Part shown: piece after piece, positions 19,464-28,319 of the stretch
Position numbering within the stretch: position 1 is the first letter of the stretch
How the letters are laid out: every line of letters starts with the position of its first letter
NCBI RefSeq assembly: GCF_003478335.1
Contig: NZ_QUFB01000001.1
Location: 62,001 to 126,000 of the forward strand
Length of the DNA: 64,000 bases
Reading direction: 5' to 3'
Source: Clostridium sp. AM49-4BH
GTDB taxonomy: Bacteria; Bacillota; Clostridia; Lachnospirales; Lachnospiraceae
Translations under genes and position numbers: made by a program
The notes under the pieces: generated by a model
The model's input: only the letters and a program-made list of their open reading frames with translations
Told to the model about the DNA's origin: nothing
Database searches by the model: none

Positions 19464-20252
19464 ATGGGTGAAGTAATCGTAATTACATCCGGTAAAGGTG
19501 GTGTAGGTAAGACAACAACTACGGCAAATGTCGGAACCGGTCTTGCTATGTTGGGCAAAAAAGTAGTATTGATCGATACGGATATAGGACTTCGTAACTT
19601 AGATGTAGTTATGGGACTGGAAAACCGTATTGTGTATAATCTGGTTGATGTTGTTGAGAACAACTGCCGTATTAAGCAGGCGTTGATCAAAGACAAGCGC
19701 TATCCAAATCTTTACCTGCTGCCATCCGCACAGACTAAGGATAAAACAGCTGTTACACCAGAGCAGATGAAAAAACTTGCGGACGATCTGAAAGAAGAAT
19801 TTGATTACATATTAATGGATTGCCCGGCGGGTATAGAGCAGGGATTTAAAAATGCGATTGCAGGAGCAGACCGTGCATTGGTTGTAACGACACCGGAGGT
19901 GTCTGCTGTCCGTGATGCAGATCGTATCATTGGTCTGTTAGAGGCAAATGAGATTGGATCTACTCACTTGGTAGTTAACCGTTTGCGTACCGATATGGTC
20001 AAAGAGGGAAACATGATGTCAAGCGAAGATGTTGTTGAAATCCTGGCCGTTGATCTGATCGGCGTTGTGCCGGATGATGAAAATATTGTTATTTCAACCA
20101 ATCAAGGTGAGCCGCTCGTTGGTAAAGACTGTCAGGCAGGACAGGCATATATGAATATTTGTCATCGTATTTTGGGCGAGGAAGTGCCTTACTTGAATCT
20201 GGAAGCAACTAATGGATTGTTCCAAAAGTTAAAGGCAATTTTTAAGAAATAA
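19464..20252 (+). CDS. minD: Septum site-determining ATPase MinD
   Basis: Membrane-cycling ParA-type ATPase that recruits MinC, 262 residues. The deviant Walker A GKGGVGKTTT is at residues 10-19; DTDIGLRNLD and DCPAGIEQGF follow, and the C-terminal amphipathic membrane-targeting helix (LFQKLKAIFKK) is intact. GAGG precedes the ATG within the recurring context AGAAATGAGG. Confidence 0.96.
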   Translation: MGEVIVITSGKGGVGKTTTTANVGTGLAMLGKKVVLIDTDIGLRNLDVVMGLENRIVYNLVDVVENNCRIKQALIKDKRYPNLYLLPSAQTKDKTAVTPEQMKKLADDLKEEFDYILMDCPAGIEQGFKNAIAGADRALVVTTPEVSAVRDADRIIGLLEANEIGSTHLVVNRLRTDMVKEGNMMSSEDVVEILAVDLIGVVPDDENIVISTNQGEPLVGKDCQAGQAYMNICHRILGEEVPYLNLEATNGLFQKLKAIFKK

Positions 20253-20286
20253 TATTACTGCGCATATAGCGTATGGAGGAGAAGAT

Positions 20287-20562
20287 ATGAGTATTTTTTC
20301 AAATTTTTTTAAGAGTTCCGGTTCGAGCAGTGATATTGCTAAGAATCGACTAAAAGTTGCCATTACTTCTGATCGCGCTGTTTGCTCTCCAGAGTTAATG
20401 GATCAGATGAAAAATGACATCATTCAGGTGATATCCAAATACTTGGATATTGATACGGATGAGTTAGATATCAAAATGGCAAAAACAGAAGTTGGGTCAG
20501 AGACAGTCAATGCATTGTTGGCTAATATTCCGATCAAAGGATCCAGAAATTTCCGCAAGTAA
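20287..20562 (+). CDS. minE: Cell division topological specificity factor MinE
   Basis: 91 residues. An N-terminal amphipathic helix (SIFSNFFKSS), the MinD-binding segment AKNRLKVAITSDR and the C-terminal topological specificity domain. It stimulates MinD ATPase and confines MinCD to the poles. A minCDE set (MinE rather than DivIVA-MinJ) in a firmicute with DivIVA is seen in several clostridia. GGAGGAGA lies before the ATG. Confidence 0.93.
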   Translation: MSIFSNFFKSSGSSSDIAKNRLKVAITSDRAVCSPELMDQMKNDIIQVISKYLDIDTDELDIKMAKTEVGSETVNALLANIPIKGSRNFRK

Positions 20563-20641
20563 AGAATCTGAATAGGTTCGGCTGCGGATAAACTATTGAC
20601 ACAAAATTGAAACATGCTGGGTAAATGGGGATGAATTTAAG

Positions 20642-21862
20642 ATGATAAATCGTATCAAACAATATGACTGGAAGCGTTACAATATTTCTCTTCTTGGTGT
20701 TGTACTGGTGTTATGTATGATCAGTGCATTTGCAGTTCGACTGGCAGGTGGAGAAGATGATGGAATGTCTTATATGAAGGGCCAGATCATGGGAATCTGC
20801 ATGGGAATCGTGATCATTGCCATTTTGTCGGTATTGGACTATCATTTTATCTGTCAGTTTACAGCAATATTTTATGTAATAGGTGTTATACTTGTTTTGG
20901 CAACGTATACGCCGCTGGGAACTAACAATGGTACAGATGCCAAGCGCTGGATTCGTTTGGCGGGACTGACATTTCAGCCGACAGAGTTAATGAAGATTAT
21001 ATTTATTTTGACGCTGGCAGTTTTCTTAGTAAGGCGGTCCAGTAAAATGTCCCAGGTCAAAACATTAGTATTGACGTTAGTAATAACAGCAGTTCCAATG
21101 TTATTGATCTTAAAACAGCCTGACCTAAGTTCCAGTCTGGTCGTTGCATTTATCATGGTCGTAATGATATTTGCAGCGGGGTTGTCTTATCGCATTATAG
21201 TGCCGATCATATTGCTGTTTGTTCCAATCGGTATTGTAGGTGCTTGGTATATTCAGCAGCCACATAATGGACTGTTGATAGGGTATCAGTATAATCGAAT
21301 CATGTCATGGCTGTATCCGGATACCTTTCCAAACTCGGAGAAATATAATTATCAGCAGCTGCATTCTATTCGAGCAATAGCCTCGGGCAAAATATATGGC
21401 AAGTTTTTGCAAGATGGCGGAGATGCTAAAGTCGGTAGAAACTATAGCAGCGTAGGTGTACGTGAGAGTGATTTTATTTGGTCCGTCATTGGAGAAGAGT
21501 TTGGTTTCCTGGGCTGCTGTTTGATCTTGATACTGCTTGCGATTGTGATCTTTAAGTGCTTTAGTGTGGCTGGAAAGGCACAGGATTTATTGGGGAAGAT
21601 GATTGCAATGGGAGTAGCATCTATGTATATGTTTCAGGTATTTGCAAATATAAGTGTTGCAACATTTATGTTCCCAAATACCGGACTTCCATTACCGTTT
21701 CTGAGCAATGGACTGAGTTCGATGTTATCATCCATGATCGGAATAGGTTTGATCATGAATATCAGCATACAACCTGCCAAATCCAGCAAAGGTGGATTTT
21801 CTATGCGTAATATGTATGGAAGTGATGCAGAGCGGGACATTGATATGGATTTAGAGTTATAG
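20642..21862 (+). CDS. rodA: RodA-type SEDS peptidoglycan glycosyltransferase
   Basis: Polytopic SEDS protein, 406 residues, about ten membrane segments. It has the family motifs KRWIRLAGLTFQPTELMKI, KQPDLSSSLV and GLPLPFLSNGLSSM, and the conserved acidic loop DFIWSVIGEEFG. RodA is preferred over FtsW or SpoVE because it sits in the mreBCD-PBP2 operon and would partner that PBP2. The C-terminus has an acidic tail. Confidence 0.9.
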   Translation: MINRIKQYDWKRYNISLLGVVLVLCMISAFAVRLAGGEDDGMSYMKGQIMGICMGIVIIAILSVLDYHFICQFTAIFYVIGVILVLATYTPLGTNNGTDAKRWIRLAGLTFQPTELMKIIFILTLAVFLVRRSSKMSQVKTLVLTLVITAVPMLLILKQPDLSSSLVVAFIMVVMIFAAGLSYRIIVPIILLFVPIGIVGAWYIQQPHNGLLIGYQYNRIMSWLYPDTFPNSEKYNYQQLHSIRAIASGKIYGKFLQDGGDAKVGRNYSSVGVRESDFIWSVIGEEFGFLGCCLILILLAIVIFKCFSVAGKAQDLLGKMIAMGVASMYMFQVFANISVATFMFPNTGLPLPFLSNGLSSMLSSMIGIGLIMNISIQPAKSSKGGFSMRNMYGSDAERDIDMDLEL

Positions 21863-21914
21863 CGGGATATATTTCCTAAAAATACTTTGATAGAATTAAA
21901 GGGGTGAACAACAT

Positions 21915-22328
21915 ATGAATATTGGGTTGGTAGCGCATGATGCAAAGAAAATATTAATGCAGAACTTTGCAATTGCTTATCGCGGAATATTGAGTAAGCA
22001 TGATATATATGCAACGGGAACGACAGGTCGGTTGATCGAGGAGGTAACAAATCTGTCGGTGCATAAATATCTTGCCGGTCACTTGGGTGGTGAACAGCAA
22101 TTGGCATCACAGATCGAACATAACGAGATAGATATGGTGATTTTTTTGCGGGATCCGTTATCTCCAAAGTCACATGAACCGGATGTAAATACAGTGATCC
22201 ATTTGTGTGATACCTATAATATTCCGTTTGCAACGAATTTGGCAACAGCAGAACTACTTGTCAAAGCATTAGACCGTGGAGATTTGGAATGGCGCGAAGT
22301 GCTTAGAAAAGAAGGGTTGGCAGAATGA
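21915..22328 (+). CDS. mgsA: Methylglyoxal synthase
   Basis: Converts dihydroxyacetone phosphate to methylglyoxal and phosphate, a bypass of lower glycolysis under phosphate limitation. 137 residues. Visible motifs are LVAHDAKK, TGTTGRLI (phosphate binding), FLRDPLSPKSHEPDV with the catalytic Asp, and YNIPFATNLATAE. AAGGGGTG precedes the ATG. The stop overlaps the next start (ATGA), which couples it to the carboxypeptidase gene. Confidence 0.94.
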   Translation: MNIGLVAHDAKKILMQNFAIAYRGILSKHDIYATGTTGRLIEEVTNLSVHKYLAGHLGGEQQLASQIEHNEIDMVIFLRDPLSPKSHEPDVNTVIHLCDTYNIPFATNLATAELLVKALDRGDLEWREVLRKEGLAE

Positions 22329-23311
22329 GAAATACAATACAAAAATACGGCAGATTGACCGCATTATTTTTAGCGGTTACATTGTGTGTTTCCGGATGCG
22401 GTTCATCCGGAGAGAGCAGCTTGAATTATCGCCCTCAAATGCAAACAGGTACTGTAGTGGCAAGTGGCGGTGCATACTCTTTGGATTATCTTTCACAAGA
22501 TATCTGTGTGATTCCTAAAAATAAACAGTCCAAAGAGGGCAGTGATAGTGTTATGACAGCGGGAGCATCAATGATCGTAAATGATACGAAGCAAAAGATG
22601 CTATTTTCCAAAAATATTTATGATAGAATGTATCCGGCAAGCATTACTAAGATTGTTACAGCACTTGTTACTTTGAAATACGGTAATTTAGATGATACAG
22701 TCACATTTAGTCATGATGCAGCCAATATTACGGAATATGGTGCTAAGTTGTGCGGTTTTAAAGAAGGAGATAAGATCGTATTGCGCGATCTTTTGTATTC
22801 TTTTTTGGTCTTTTCGGGAAATGATGCAGGAGTAGCCATTGCAGAACATGTTGGTGGTAGTGTTGAAAAGTTTGTTGATATGATGAATGACGAAGTGAAA
22901 GATCTTGGCGCAATTGATTCGCATTTTGTCAACCCGCATGGACTGCATGACGATAAGCATTATACTACCGTATATGACCTGTATTTGGTTTTTCATGAAT
23001 TATTGCAGTATGATACATTTATGGATATTATTAATCAACCAAATTATAAGGCAAAATATACTGACAAAGACGGCAAAAAACATACGAAATATTTTAAGAC
23101 GACAGATCGCTATTTGATCGGAACAGCAACAGCTCCGAAAGGTGTAAAGGTTATTGGAGGTAAGACCGGAACAACGCAGAAGGCGGGTTCTTGTTTGATC
23201 TTGTATTCAAAGGACAAAGAGGGCAATGGCTATATATCTGTTGTCTTGAAAGCAGTCGGTGGCGAAAGCCTATATCTGCAAATGAATAAACTGTTAGAAT
23301 ATATAAAATAA
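22325..23311 (+). CDS. D-alanyl-D-alanine carboxypeptidase, lipoprotein type
   Basis: Low-molecular-weight PBP of the peptidase S11 (DacA/DacF) family, 328 residues. Lipobox VSGC with C25 suggests a lipid anchor instead of the usual C-terminal amphipathic helix. Catalytic S106-x-x-K109 (SITK), S164-G-N166 and K280-T-G282 are all present. It trims the terminal D-Ala of pentapeptide stems. It overlaps mgsA by four bases and ends right at a strong hairpin. Confidence 0.92.
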   Translation: MRNTIQKYGRLTALFLAVTLCVSGCGSSGESSLNYRPQMQTGTVVASGGAYSLDYLSQDICVIPKNKQSKEGSDSVMTAGASMIVNDTKQKMLFSKNIYDRMYPASITKIVTALVTLKYGNLDDTVTFSHDAANITEYGAKLCGFKEGDKIVLRDLLYSFLVFSGNDAGVAIAEHVGGSVEKFVDMMNDEVKDLGAIDSHFVNPHGLHDDKHYTTVYDLYLVFHELLQYDTFMDIINQPNYKAKYTDKDGKKHTKYFKTTDRYLIGTATAPKGVKVIGGKTGTTQKAGSCLILYSKDKEGNGYISVVLKAVGGESLYLQMNKLLEYIK

Positions 23312-23350
23312 CACAACAGCAGCTTCGCACATCCGAAGCTGCTGTTGTGT
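23311..23350 (+). terminator. Hairpin between convergent genes
   Basis: A perfect 17-bp stem (23311-23327 with 23334-23350), 6-base loop, beginning at the last base of the carboxypeptidase stop. No long U tract follows on plus; on minus it is followed by TATTTTATAT. Probably a bidirectional terminator for the two convergent genes. Confidence 0.65.
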
Positions 23351-23448
23351 TACATATTGCTTATTATTTCAAAGAATACTAAGCATTTTGCAGCCACAAC
23401 ATAGTGATTTCTGCCAGCAGAGAACTATAGTAATTGCCTTGCCCCAAA

Positions 23449-23649
23449 TTATGACTGGGAACGGATCCTACCATAATAGCTGATCGCATATAGTCCGCCA
23501 ATGCCCACTGCTGCATAGATGATACGTGACAACAAACTCATATCGCCAAATAATACACGGACCAGATCGAACTGTAAGAAGCCGATCAGTCCCCAGTTGA
23601 TCGCACCGATGATCACTAACGTTAATAAAATATAATCCAATGTCTTCAA
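23449..23649 (-). CDS. DUF378 two-helix membrane protein
   Basis: A 66-residue membrane protein of the DUF378 (YuzA-like) family: two hydrophobic helices with INWGLIGF in the first and a Tyr-rich GLYAISYYGR near the end. TTG start at 23649 with AAGGAGG 8 bases upstream. It stands alone, convergent to the carboxypeptidase gene and divergent from the HlyD-like gene. Function unknown. Confidence 0.82.
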   Translation of the reverse strand: MKTLDYILLTLVIIGAINWGLIGFLQFDLVRVLFGDMSLLSRIIYAAVGIGGLYAISYYGRIRSQS

Positions 23650-23775
23650 TGTAGTAACCTCCTTTTTATTATGGTTATTCTAAGTATTACCAGAGAGATT
23701 CAAATTATACACTCAAACTTTGCACTCAATGTTGCTTTAATCTTTATTGGAAAAATATACATAAACGTCAAAATA

Positions 23776-23804
23776 TGGACAAAATCTACAAAAAAGATTA
23801 TAAT
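23776..23804 (+). promoter_or_regulatory. Sigma-A promoter for the HlyD-yggS-sepF-ylmH-divIVA operon
   Basis: TGGACA (23776-23781), 17-base spacer, TATAAT (23799-23804). Start codon of the first gene is about 50 bases downstream. Confidence 0.65.
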
Positions 23805-23856
23805 AAAGAGTGGTTTGTAAAAATAGAGTGAGAATGTGAAGAGAGGTGACAACTCC

Positions 23857-25245
23857 ATGGCAAATAGAAAAAAAACAGGTAATATCGTATCGATGAAACG
23901 ACGCAGATCTAAAACCCTTGGAGTTATTCTCTGCTTATTTTCACTGTATCTTTTAGTTATGTTTATTATGTCCATGACAAAAGATCATCTATCTATCTAT
24001 GAAGTGAATGAAACGCAGATTGCAGATGATGAAACGATCCGCGGATTGATCTTACGAGACGAAGTATTGGTGAATACGCAAAAGGCCGGATACATTAATT
24101 ACTATGTGGGCGAAGGTGATCGTGTTGGTCTGCGTACAAATGTATATTCAGTAGATGGAACAGGAGACATTGCACAGAAATTGTCGGAGATGGATACTGG
24201 AAGTGTGGAGCTTAGTGCGCAGGATACTAGAGAGATACGCGACAGCATTTCTAATTTTCGTGAAGATTTTACGTTGTCTTCCTATAACAAAATATCAAAT
24301 TTTCGCTATGATATTGATAATACCGTGTTGCAGCTTTCAACCGTTAATTTCGAATCTCGATTGCAGAAGCTGATCAAGGATAATACCGATCAGGCGGTTG
24401 GCTTTGAAGTGGTCAAGGCAAAGCAGACAGGTGTTGTGTCGTTTGTAACGGATGGTATGGAAAATGTTTCTTATCAGGATGTTAAGGAAGATTATTTTAA
24501 GGATACGACAGATCATTGGAAACAGCTTCGTCCTTCTTCTAAGGCGGCGAGTGGGACGAACGTATATAAGCTTGTAAAAAGTGAAAATTGGTCGATCATA
24601 TTGCCACTTACAAGCAAACAGTTTCAAAAGCTTAGCGGACAGAAGCAGATTAAGATCACCATGCAAAAAGATGATCTGTCGATGAGTGTTCCGGTAACGA
24701 CGTATACAAGCAACGGCGGGCAATATGCCAAATTAGATCTTAATCAATATATGATCCAATATTTGGAAAATCGTTATATTGATGTTCATATTGAATTCAA
24801 TCATGCGCAAGGCTTGAAAATACCGAATTCTTCCATTATAAAAAAGGAATGCTATGTATTCCCGAAGGAGTATTTATCAAATGGACCAAACGATGATAAC
24901 GGCACTTATTATTTGAAATCGGTTACCGATAATAAGCTTGTGGCAATTGATGTTTATTACATCGATGATAACGATATGGTGTATATTGACAAGGATTCCT
25001 TTGAGGCAGGCACGGTGATCCGTAAGGATAATGCTTCGTCGAAAGAAACGACGCTGTCACAGACAGAAACGTTAAACGGCGTATATAATTGTAATCAAGG
25101 GTATTGCCGCTTTCAATTGATTGACAAATTGTATGAAAATGAAGAATATACAATTGCAAAAAATAATACGGTATATGGACTGTCAACATATGACCATATT
25201 ATTTTGAATCCAAAGCTGATGAAAGAAAATCAGATCATATATTAG
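23857..25245 (+). CDS. HlyD-like membrane-anchored protein
   Basis: 462 residues: a basic N-terminus (KRRRSK), one transmembrane helix (about residues 25-43), then an extracytoplasmic region with a lipoyl/HlyD-like beta domain (RGLILRDEVLVNTQKAGYINYYVGEGDRV), a helical hairpin and beta-rich C-terminal parts. Proteins like this are commonly called HlyD efflux adaptors in clostridia, but there is no partner transporter here. Its place before yggS-sepF-ylmH-divIVA suggests a cell-envelope or division role. ATG 23857 has GAGAGGTG upstream; a GTG at 23836 lies before that site. Confidence 0.65.
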   Translation: MANRKKTGNIVSMKRRRSKTLGVILCLFSLYLLVMFIMSMTKDHLSIYEVNETQIADDETIRGLILRDEVLVNTQKAGYINYYVGEGDRVGLRTNVYSVDGTGDIAQKLSEMDTGSVELSAQDTREIRDSISNFREDFTLSSYNKISNFRYDIDNTVLQLSTVNFESRLQKLIKDNTDQAVGFEVVKAKQTGVVSFVTDGMENVSYQDVKEDYFKDTTDHWKQLRPSSKAASGTNVYKLVKSENWSIILPLTSKQFQKLSGQKQIKITMQKDDLSMSVPVTTYTSNGGQYAKLDLNQYMIQYLENRYIDVHIEFNHAQGLKIPNSSIIKKECYVFPKEYLSNGPNDDNGTYYLKSVTDNKLVAIDVYYIDDNDMVYIDKDSFEAGTVIRKDNASSKETTLSQTETLNGVYNCNQGYCRFQLIDKLYENEEYTIAKNNTVYGLSTYDHIILNPKLMKENQIIY

Positions 25246-25261
25246 AAAGGAATGAAAGACT

Positions 25262-25999
25262 ATGGTACGTGAAAATTTGATCAAGGTACAGCAAAAGATT
25301 GATGAAGCTTGTGAACGCAGTGGTCGTGATCCGAAAGAGGTTACGCTGATCGCTGTGAGCAAGACAAAGCCGATCGAGATGATCGAGGAAGCGATAGATG
25401 CCGGTAAAACACAGTTTGGTGAAAATAAAGCACAGGAAATGAAAGAAAAATATGAGGCGCTTCCTAAAAATCTGGAATGGCATTTCATCGGACATTTACA
25501 GACGAATAAAGTAAAATATGTGGTTGGACGAGCCGGTTTGATCCATTCCGTGGATTCGCTCCATTTGGCTGAGGCAATCGAAAAAGAATGTGAGAAAAAG
25601 GATGTTCATGCAAATATTCTAGTAGAAGTTAATGTTGCTGGTGAGGATAGTAAATTTGGAATCAAGCCTGAAGAAACCGAGAGTTTGATCCGACAGATTG
25701 CCAAATTGCCACGTGTTCATGTGCGAGGCTTAATGACGATAGCGCCATTTGTCGAAAAACCAGAAGAAAATCGTCCGATTTTTCATAAATTACACAAATT
25801 GTTAGTTGACATTAGTGCGAAAAACATTGATAATATTGATATGAATGTTCTTTCTATGGGAATGACCAACGACTACGAGATTGCTGTTGAAGAAGGAGCA
25901 ACTCATGTGCGCGTTGGTACCGGGATTTTCGGAGAAGGAATTATGCTGTTTAAGCAATCAGCGTATGATAGACATTTTATGATCACAGAGATTGTTTGA
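25262..25999 (+). CDS. YggS-family PLP homeostasis protein
   Basis: 245-residue alanine-racemase-fold protein of the YggS/YlmE/PLPHP family, which binds PLP and controls B6 and amino-acid homeostasis without known catalysis. IAVSKTKP carries the PLP lysine; FGENKAQE, WHFIGHLQTNK, HSVDS, LVEVNVAGEDSKFG, GLMTI and LSMGMTNDYE follow in order. It is 17 bases after the HlyD-like gene and heads the conserved ylmE-sepF-ylmH-divIVA block. Confidence 0.93.
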   Translation: MVRENLIKVQQKIDEACERSGRDPKEVTLIAVSKTKPIEMIEEAIDAGKTQFGENKAQEMKEKYEALPKNLEWHFIGHLQTNKVKYVVGRAGLIHSVDSLHLAEAIEKECEKKDVHANILVEVNVAGEDSKFGIKPEETESLIRQIAKLPRVHVRGLMTIAPFVEKPEENRPIFHKLHKLLVDISAKNIDNIDMNVLSMGMTNDYEIAVEEGATHVRVGTGIFGEGIMLFKQSAYDRHFMITEIV

Positions 26000-26011
26000 G
26001 CACAAAATATA

Positions 26012-26031
26012 TGTATGAAGTTCTTCATACA
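26012..26031 (+). repeat. 9-bp hairpin directly before the sepF ribosome site
   Basis: TGTATGAAG (26012-26020), TT, CTTCATACA (26023-26031), immediately followed by the Shine-Dalgarno context AGAAATGAGG. It may influence translation of sepF or mark an mRNA processing site. Confidence 0.5.
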
Positions 26032-26047
26032 GAAATGAGGTTATAAC

Positions 26048-26587
26048 ATGGGAATTGATTCAATTTTAAATTGGTTCAAACTTGCACCGGAAGATGAAGA
26101 TTATGATGACGATTTTGCGGATGATTATGTTGAGGAAGAAGAAGTAAGACCGCGCTATCGAGAGGAGAAGCGAGCTGCTAAACAGGAAGCACCATCTTTT
26201 GATGATTATGATGAGCCGGCACCACAGCCGAAACGAACCAGTTTTCGGACATCGACCAATAAGGTCGTTCCTATTCGTACGGCACCAAACGGTTTGGAAG
26301 TATGTATTATCAAGCCAAGTAATTTCGGAGAGTCACAGCAGGTGTGCGAAGTTTTGATGGATGGACAGCCTGTCGTTGTTAATCTCGAGGGCATTGATAT
26401 TATGGAAGCACAGCGTATTATGGACTTTATTTCCGGCTGTATTTTTTCAATCTCCGGAAATATGCGTCAGGTTTCCCGTTACATATTTGTGTTTTCACCT
26501 AAAAATATTGATATATCCGGCGATTATATTAAAAATATGGCTGAGGGAGATGGATTTAATATCCCGACGCTGAATAAGGAATTTTAA
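26048..26587 (+). CDS. sepF: Cell division protein SepF
   Basis: FtsZ-bundling Z-ring anchor, 179 residues. The N-terminal membrane-targeting helix is MGIDSILNWF, followed by an acidic, Arg-rich disordered linker (about residues 15-75) and the compact SepF domain with VVVNLEGIDIMEAQRIMDFISGC. AATGAGG precedes the ATG. It is followed by ylmH after 2 bases. Confidence 0.94.
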   Translation: MGIDSILNWFKLAPEDEDYDDDFADDYVEEEEVRPRYREEKRAAKQEAPSFDDYDEPAPQPKRTSFRTSTNKVVPIRTAPNGLEVCIIKPSNFGESQQVCEVLMDGQPVVVNLEGIDIMEAQRIMDFISGCIFSISGNMRQVSRYIFVFSPKNIDISGDYIKNMAEGDGFNIPTLNKEF

Positions 26588-26589
26588 GA

Positions 26590-27399
26590 ATGCCACGTTC
26601 AAAAGAAGACCAAATATTATACAAGCGTTTTCGGGATTTGGGCAATATGGCATATCAACGTGGAATTTGTGTTTATAGTGATTTCGTAACGATCACACAG
26701 CAGGAGTTAGCCTGTCAGGCATTGGCAGAATTATATCCGGATACACATGTGGAACAACTGCCATTATATGCTTATGGCGGATATGAAGAGGCTGATCGTC
26801 GGGTTCTTATGTTTATGCCACCGGAATATATGGATCGAATATCTGATACACAGTTTCCTATATCATGTATCAGGATCGCGCCGGTAAACCGGAAGTTTGG
26901 CGAAGCATTGACACATCGTGACTACTTGGGGACGGTCATGGGGATGGGATTGGAACGAGATCAGATAGGAGACATTCTTGTACGGATGGAGGGACCGGAA
27001 GGTGCTTCGGCGGCCGTTGGATATGTTTTTTGTAAATCCAATATGGAGAGCTTGATCTTGGAATTAGATCGAATCCGTCATACTACTGTGAAGACAGAAT
27101 GTATCCCATTAAACCAACTCCACTGGGAACAAAAATATAAAGACATTTCGGGAAGCGTAACAACGCCGCGGTTAGATGCAGTGTTGTCAGTTGCAATTCG
27201 CACTTCGCGTACACAGGGGTTACAACTGATCCGGGATGGCAATATATATATTAACGGAAAGTGTTGTACTGAGAATGCAAAACTTCTGAGAGAAGGAGAT
27301 ATTATATCTGTCAGAGGATATGGAAAATACCGATTTCGTCAGACAGGTGTACGATCAAAAAAGGGAAGATATCACATCATGGTACAACAATACATTTAG
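26590..27399 (+). CDS. ylmH: YlmH-family S4-domain RNA-binding protein
   Basis: 269 residues. An N-terminal domain (FTITQQE-like region: SDFVTITQQELACQAL) is followed by GDILV and a C-terminal S4 RNA-binding domain (about residues 190-240, RLDAVLSVAIRTSRTQGLQLIRDGNIYINGK). YlmH proteins bind ribosomes or stalled 50S complexes; the gene is nearly always next to sepF and divIVA. Start is 2 bases after sepF stop. Confidence 0.92.
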   Translation: MPRSKEDQILYKRFRDLGNMAYQRGICVYSDFVTITQQELACQALAELYPDTHVEQLPLYAYGGYEEADRRVLMFMPPEYMDRISDTQFPISCIRIAPVNRKFGEALTHRDYLGTVMGMGLERDQIGDILVRMEGPEGASAAVGYVFCKSNMESLILELDRIRHTTVKTECIPLNQLHWEQKYKDISGSVTTPRLDAVLSVAIRTSRTQGLQLIRDGNIYINGKCCTENAKLLREGDIISVRGYGKYRFRQTGVRSKKGRYHIMVQQYI

Positions 27400-27411
27400 G
27401 GAGGTATGAGT

Positions 27412-28317
27412 ATGCTTACACCAATTGATATCCAGAATCGAGAAATTAAATCGAAGATGGGAGGATACGACAAAAAGGATGTAGATGACTTTTTGGAGGA
27501 AATTCGTGGCAGTTATGAGGAGTTGTACAAAGAAAATCAAAGCTTAAAAGAGAAAATCAGTTCTTTGAGTGAGGGAATCCAGTATTACAAGAAAATGGAA
27601 TCCACACTCCAGAAGGCTCTGGTGCTTGCTGAGAAGACATCGACAGAAACACAGGAGGCTGCTAAGACACAGGCCGACTCTGTTATGTCTGAAGCAACTG
27701 CAAAGGCAGAAGCAATGACAAGAGAGGCTAAGGCAGAGATTGAATCACTGCGCAGAGAGGCACAGGCACAAACGGAGATTACAAAAGCAAAAGCTAATCG
27801 TGAGTTGGAAGAAACAAGAAATCATGTGCGTAAACTTGTACAGAGCTATGAAAATTATAGATTACAGTTTAAGAAACTTGCAGAGGCACAGATTGAGATG
27901 CTGGACAGCGAGAGCTTTTCTATTTTTGTTCCTGAATTAGAGGAATTGATGAATGAGGCGCCAAGTGCTGATATGGTAATGGATGATCCTGGAATCATTC
28001 CGATCAATATTGGTTCTCCGGCTCCATTTGTTGAATTGCCAGATGATAATGCTGATGCACCTAAGGTTGAGGAAGTGCCTGTTGAACCGGTATCCTTTAC
28101 AGTTCCGGTTTCATCAGAGGGATCTTTTAGCGATCTTCCGTCAGACAATACAGAAAGCACAACAGGTTCGATCGCTGATGTTGCCGGAGTTAATGCAGAG
28201 CAGGAGGTAGCTAGTACCTTGAATGAGGGAATCACTCTGAATGTATCTTCAGATATTACATCGGATACAGCACCTGCAGCGGAGGATAATGGAGTTAGTT
28301 TGGATGTTTCATCGTAG
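27412..28317 (+). CDS. divIVA: DivIVA-domain cell division protein; tail moved to another frame
   Basis: The DivIVA domain begins TPIDIQNREIKSKMGGYDKKDVDDFLEEI, the lipid-binding N-terminus of pole- and septum-localising DivIVA, followed by a long coiled coil (about residues 30-165) rich in Ala/Glu/Lys. An acidic, Ser/Pro/Val-rich tail then runs to a TAG. ATG 27412 is preferred to 27406 because GGGAGG is 7 bases from it and only 1 from the other. The reading frame of the following 271 codons continues the tail one base out of register: adding a G beside 28314 (TCGTAG to TCGGTAG) removes the stop and fuses both parts into one protein of about 570 residues. Confidence 0.85.
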   Translation: MLTPIDIQNREIKSKMGGYDKKDVDDFLEEIRGSYEELYKENQSLKEKISSLSEGIQYYKKMESTLQKALVLAEKTSTETQEAAKTQADSVMSEATAKAEAMTREAKAEIESLRREAQAQTEITKAKANRELEETRNHVRKLVQSYENYRLQFKKLAEAQIEMLDSESFSIFVPELEELMNEAPSADMVMDDPGIIPINIGSPAPFVELPDDNADAPKVEEVPVEPVSFTVPVSSEGSFSDLPSDNTESTTGSIADVAGVNAEQEVASTLNEGITLNVSSDITSDTAPAAEDNGVSLDVSS

Positions 28318-28319
28318 AT

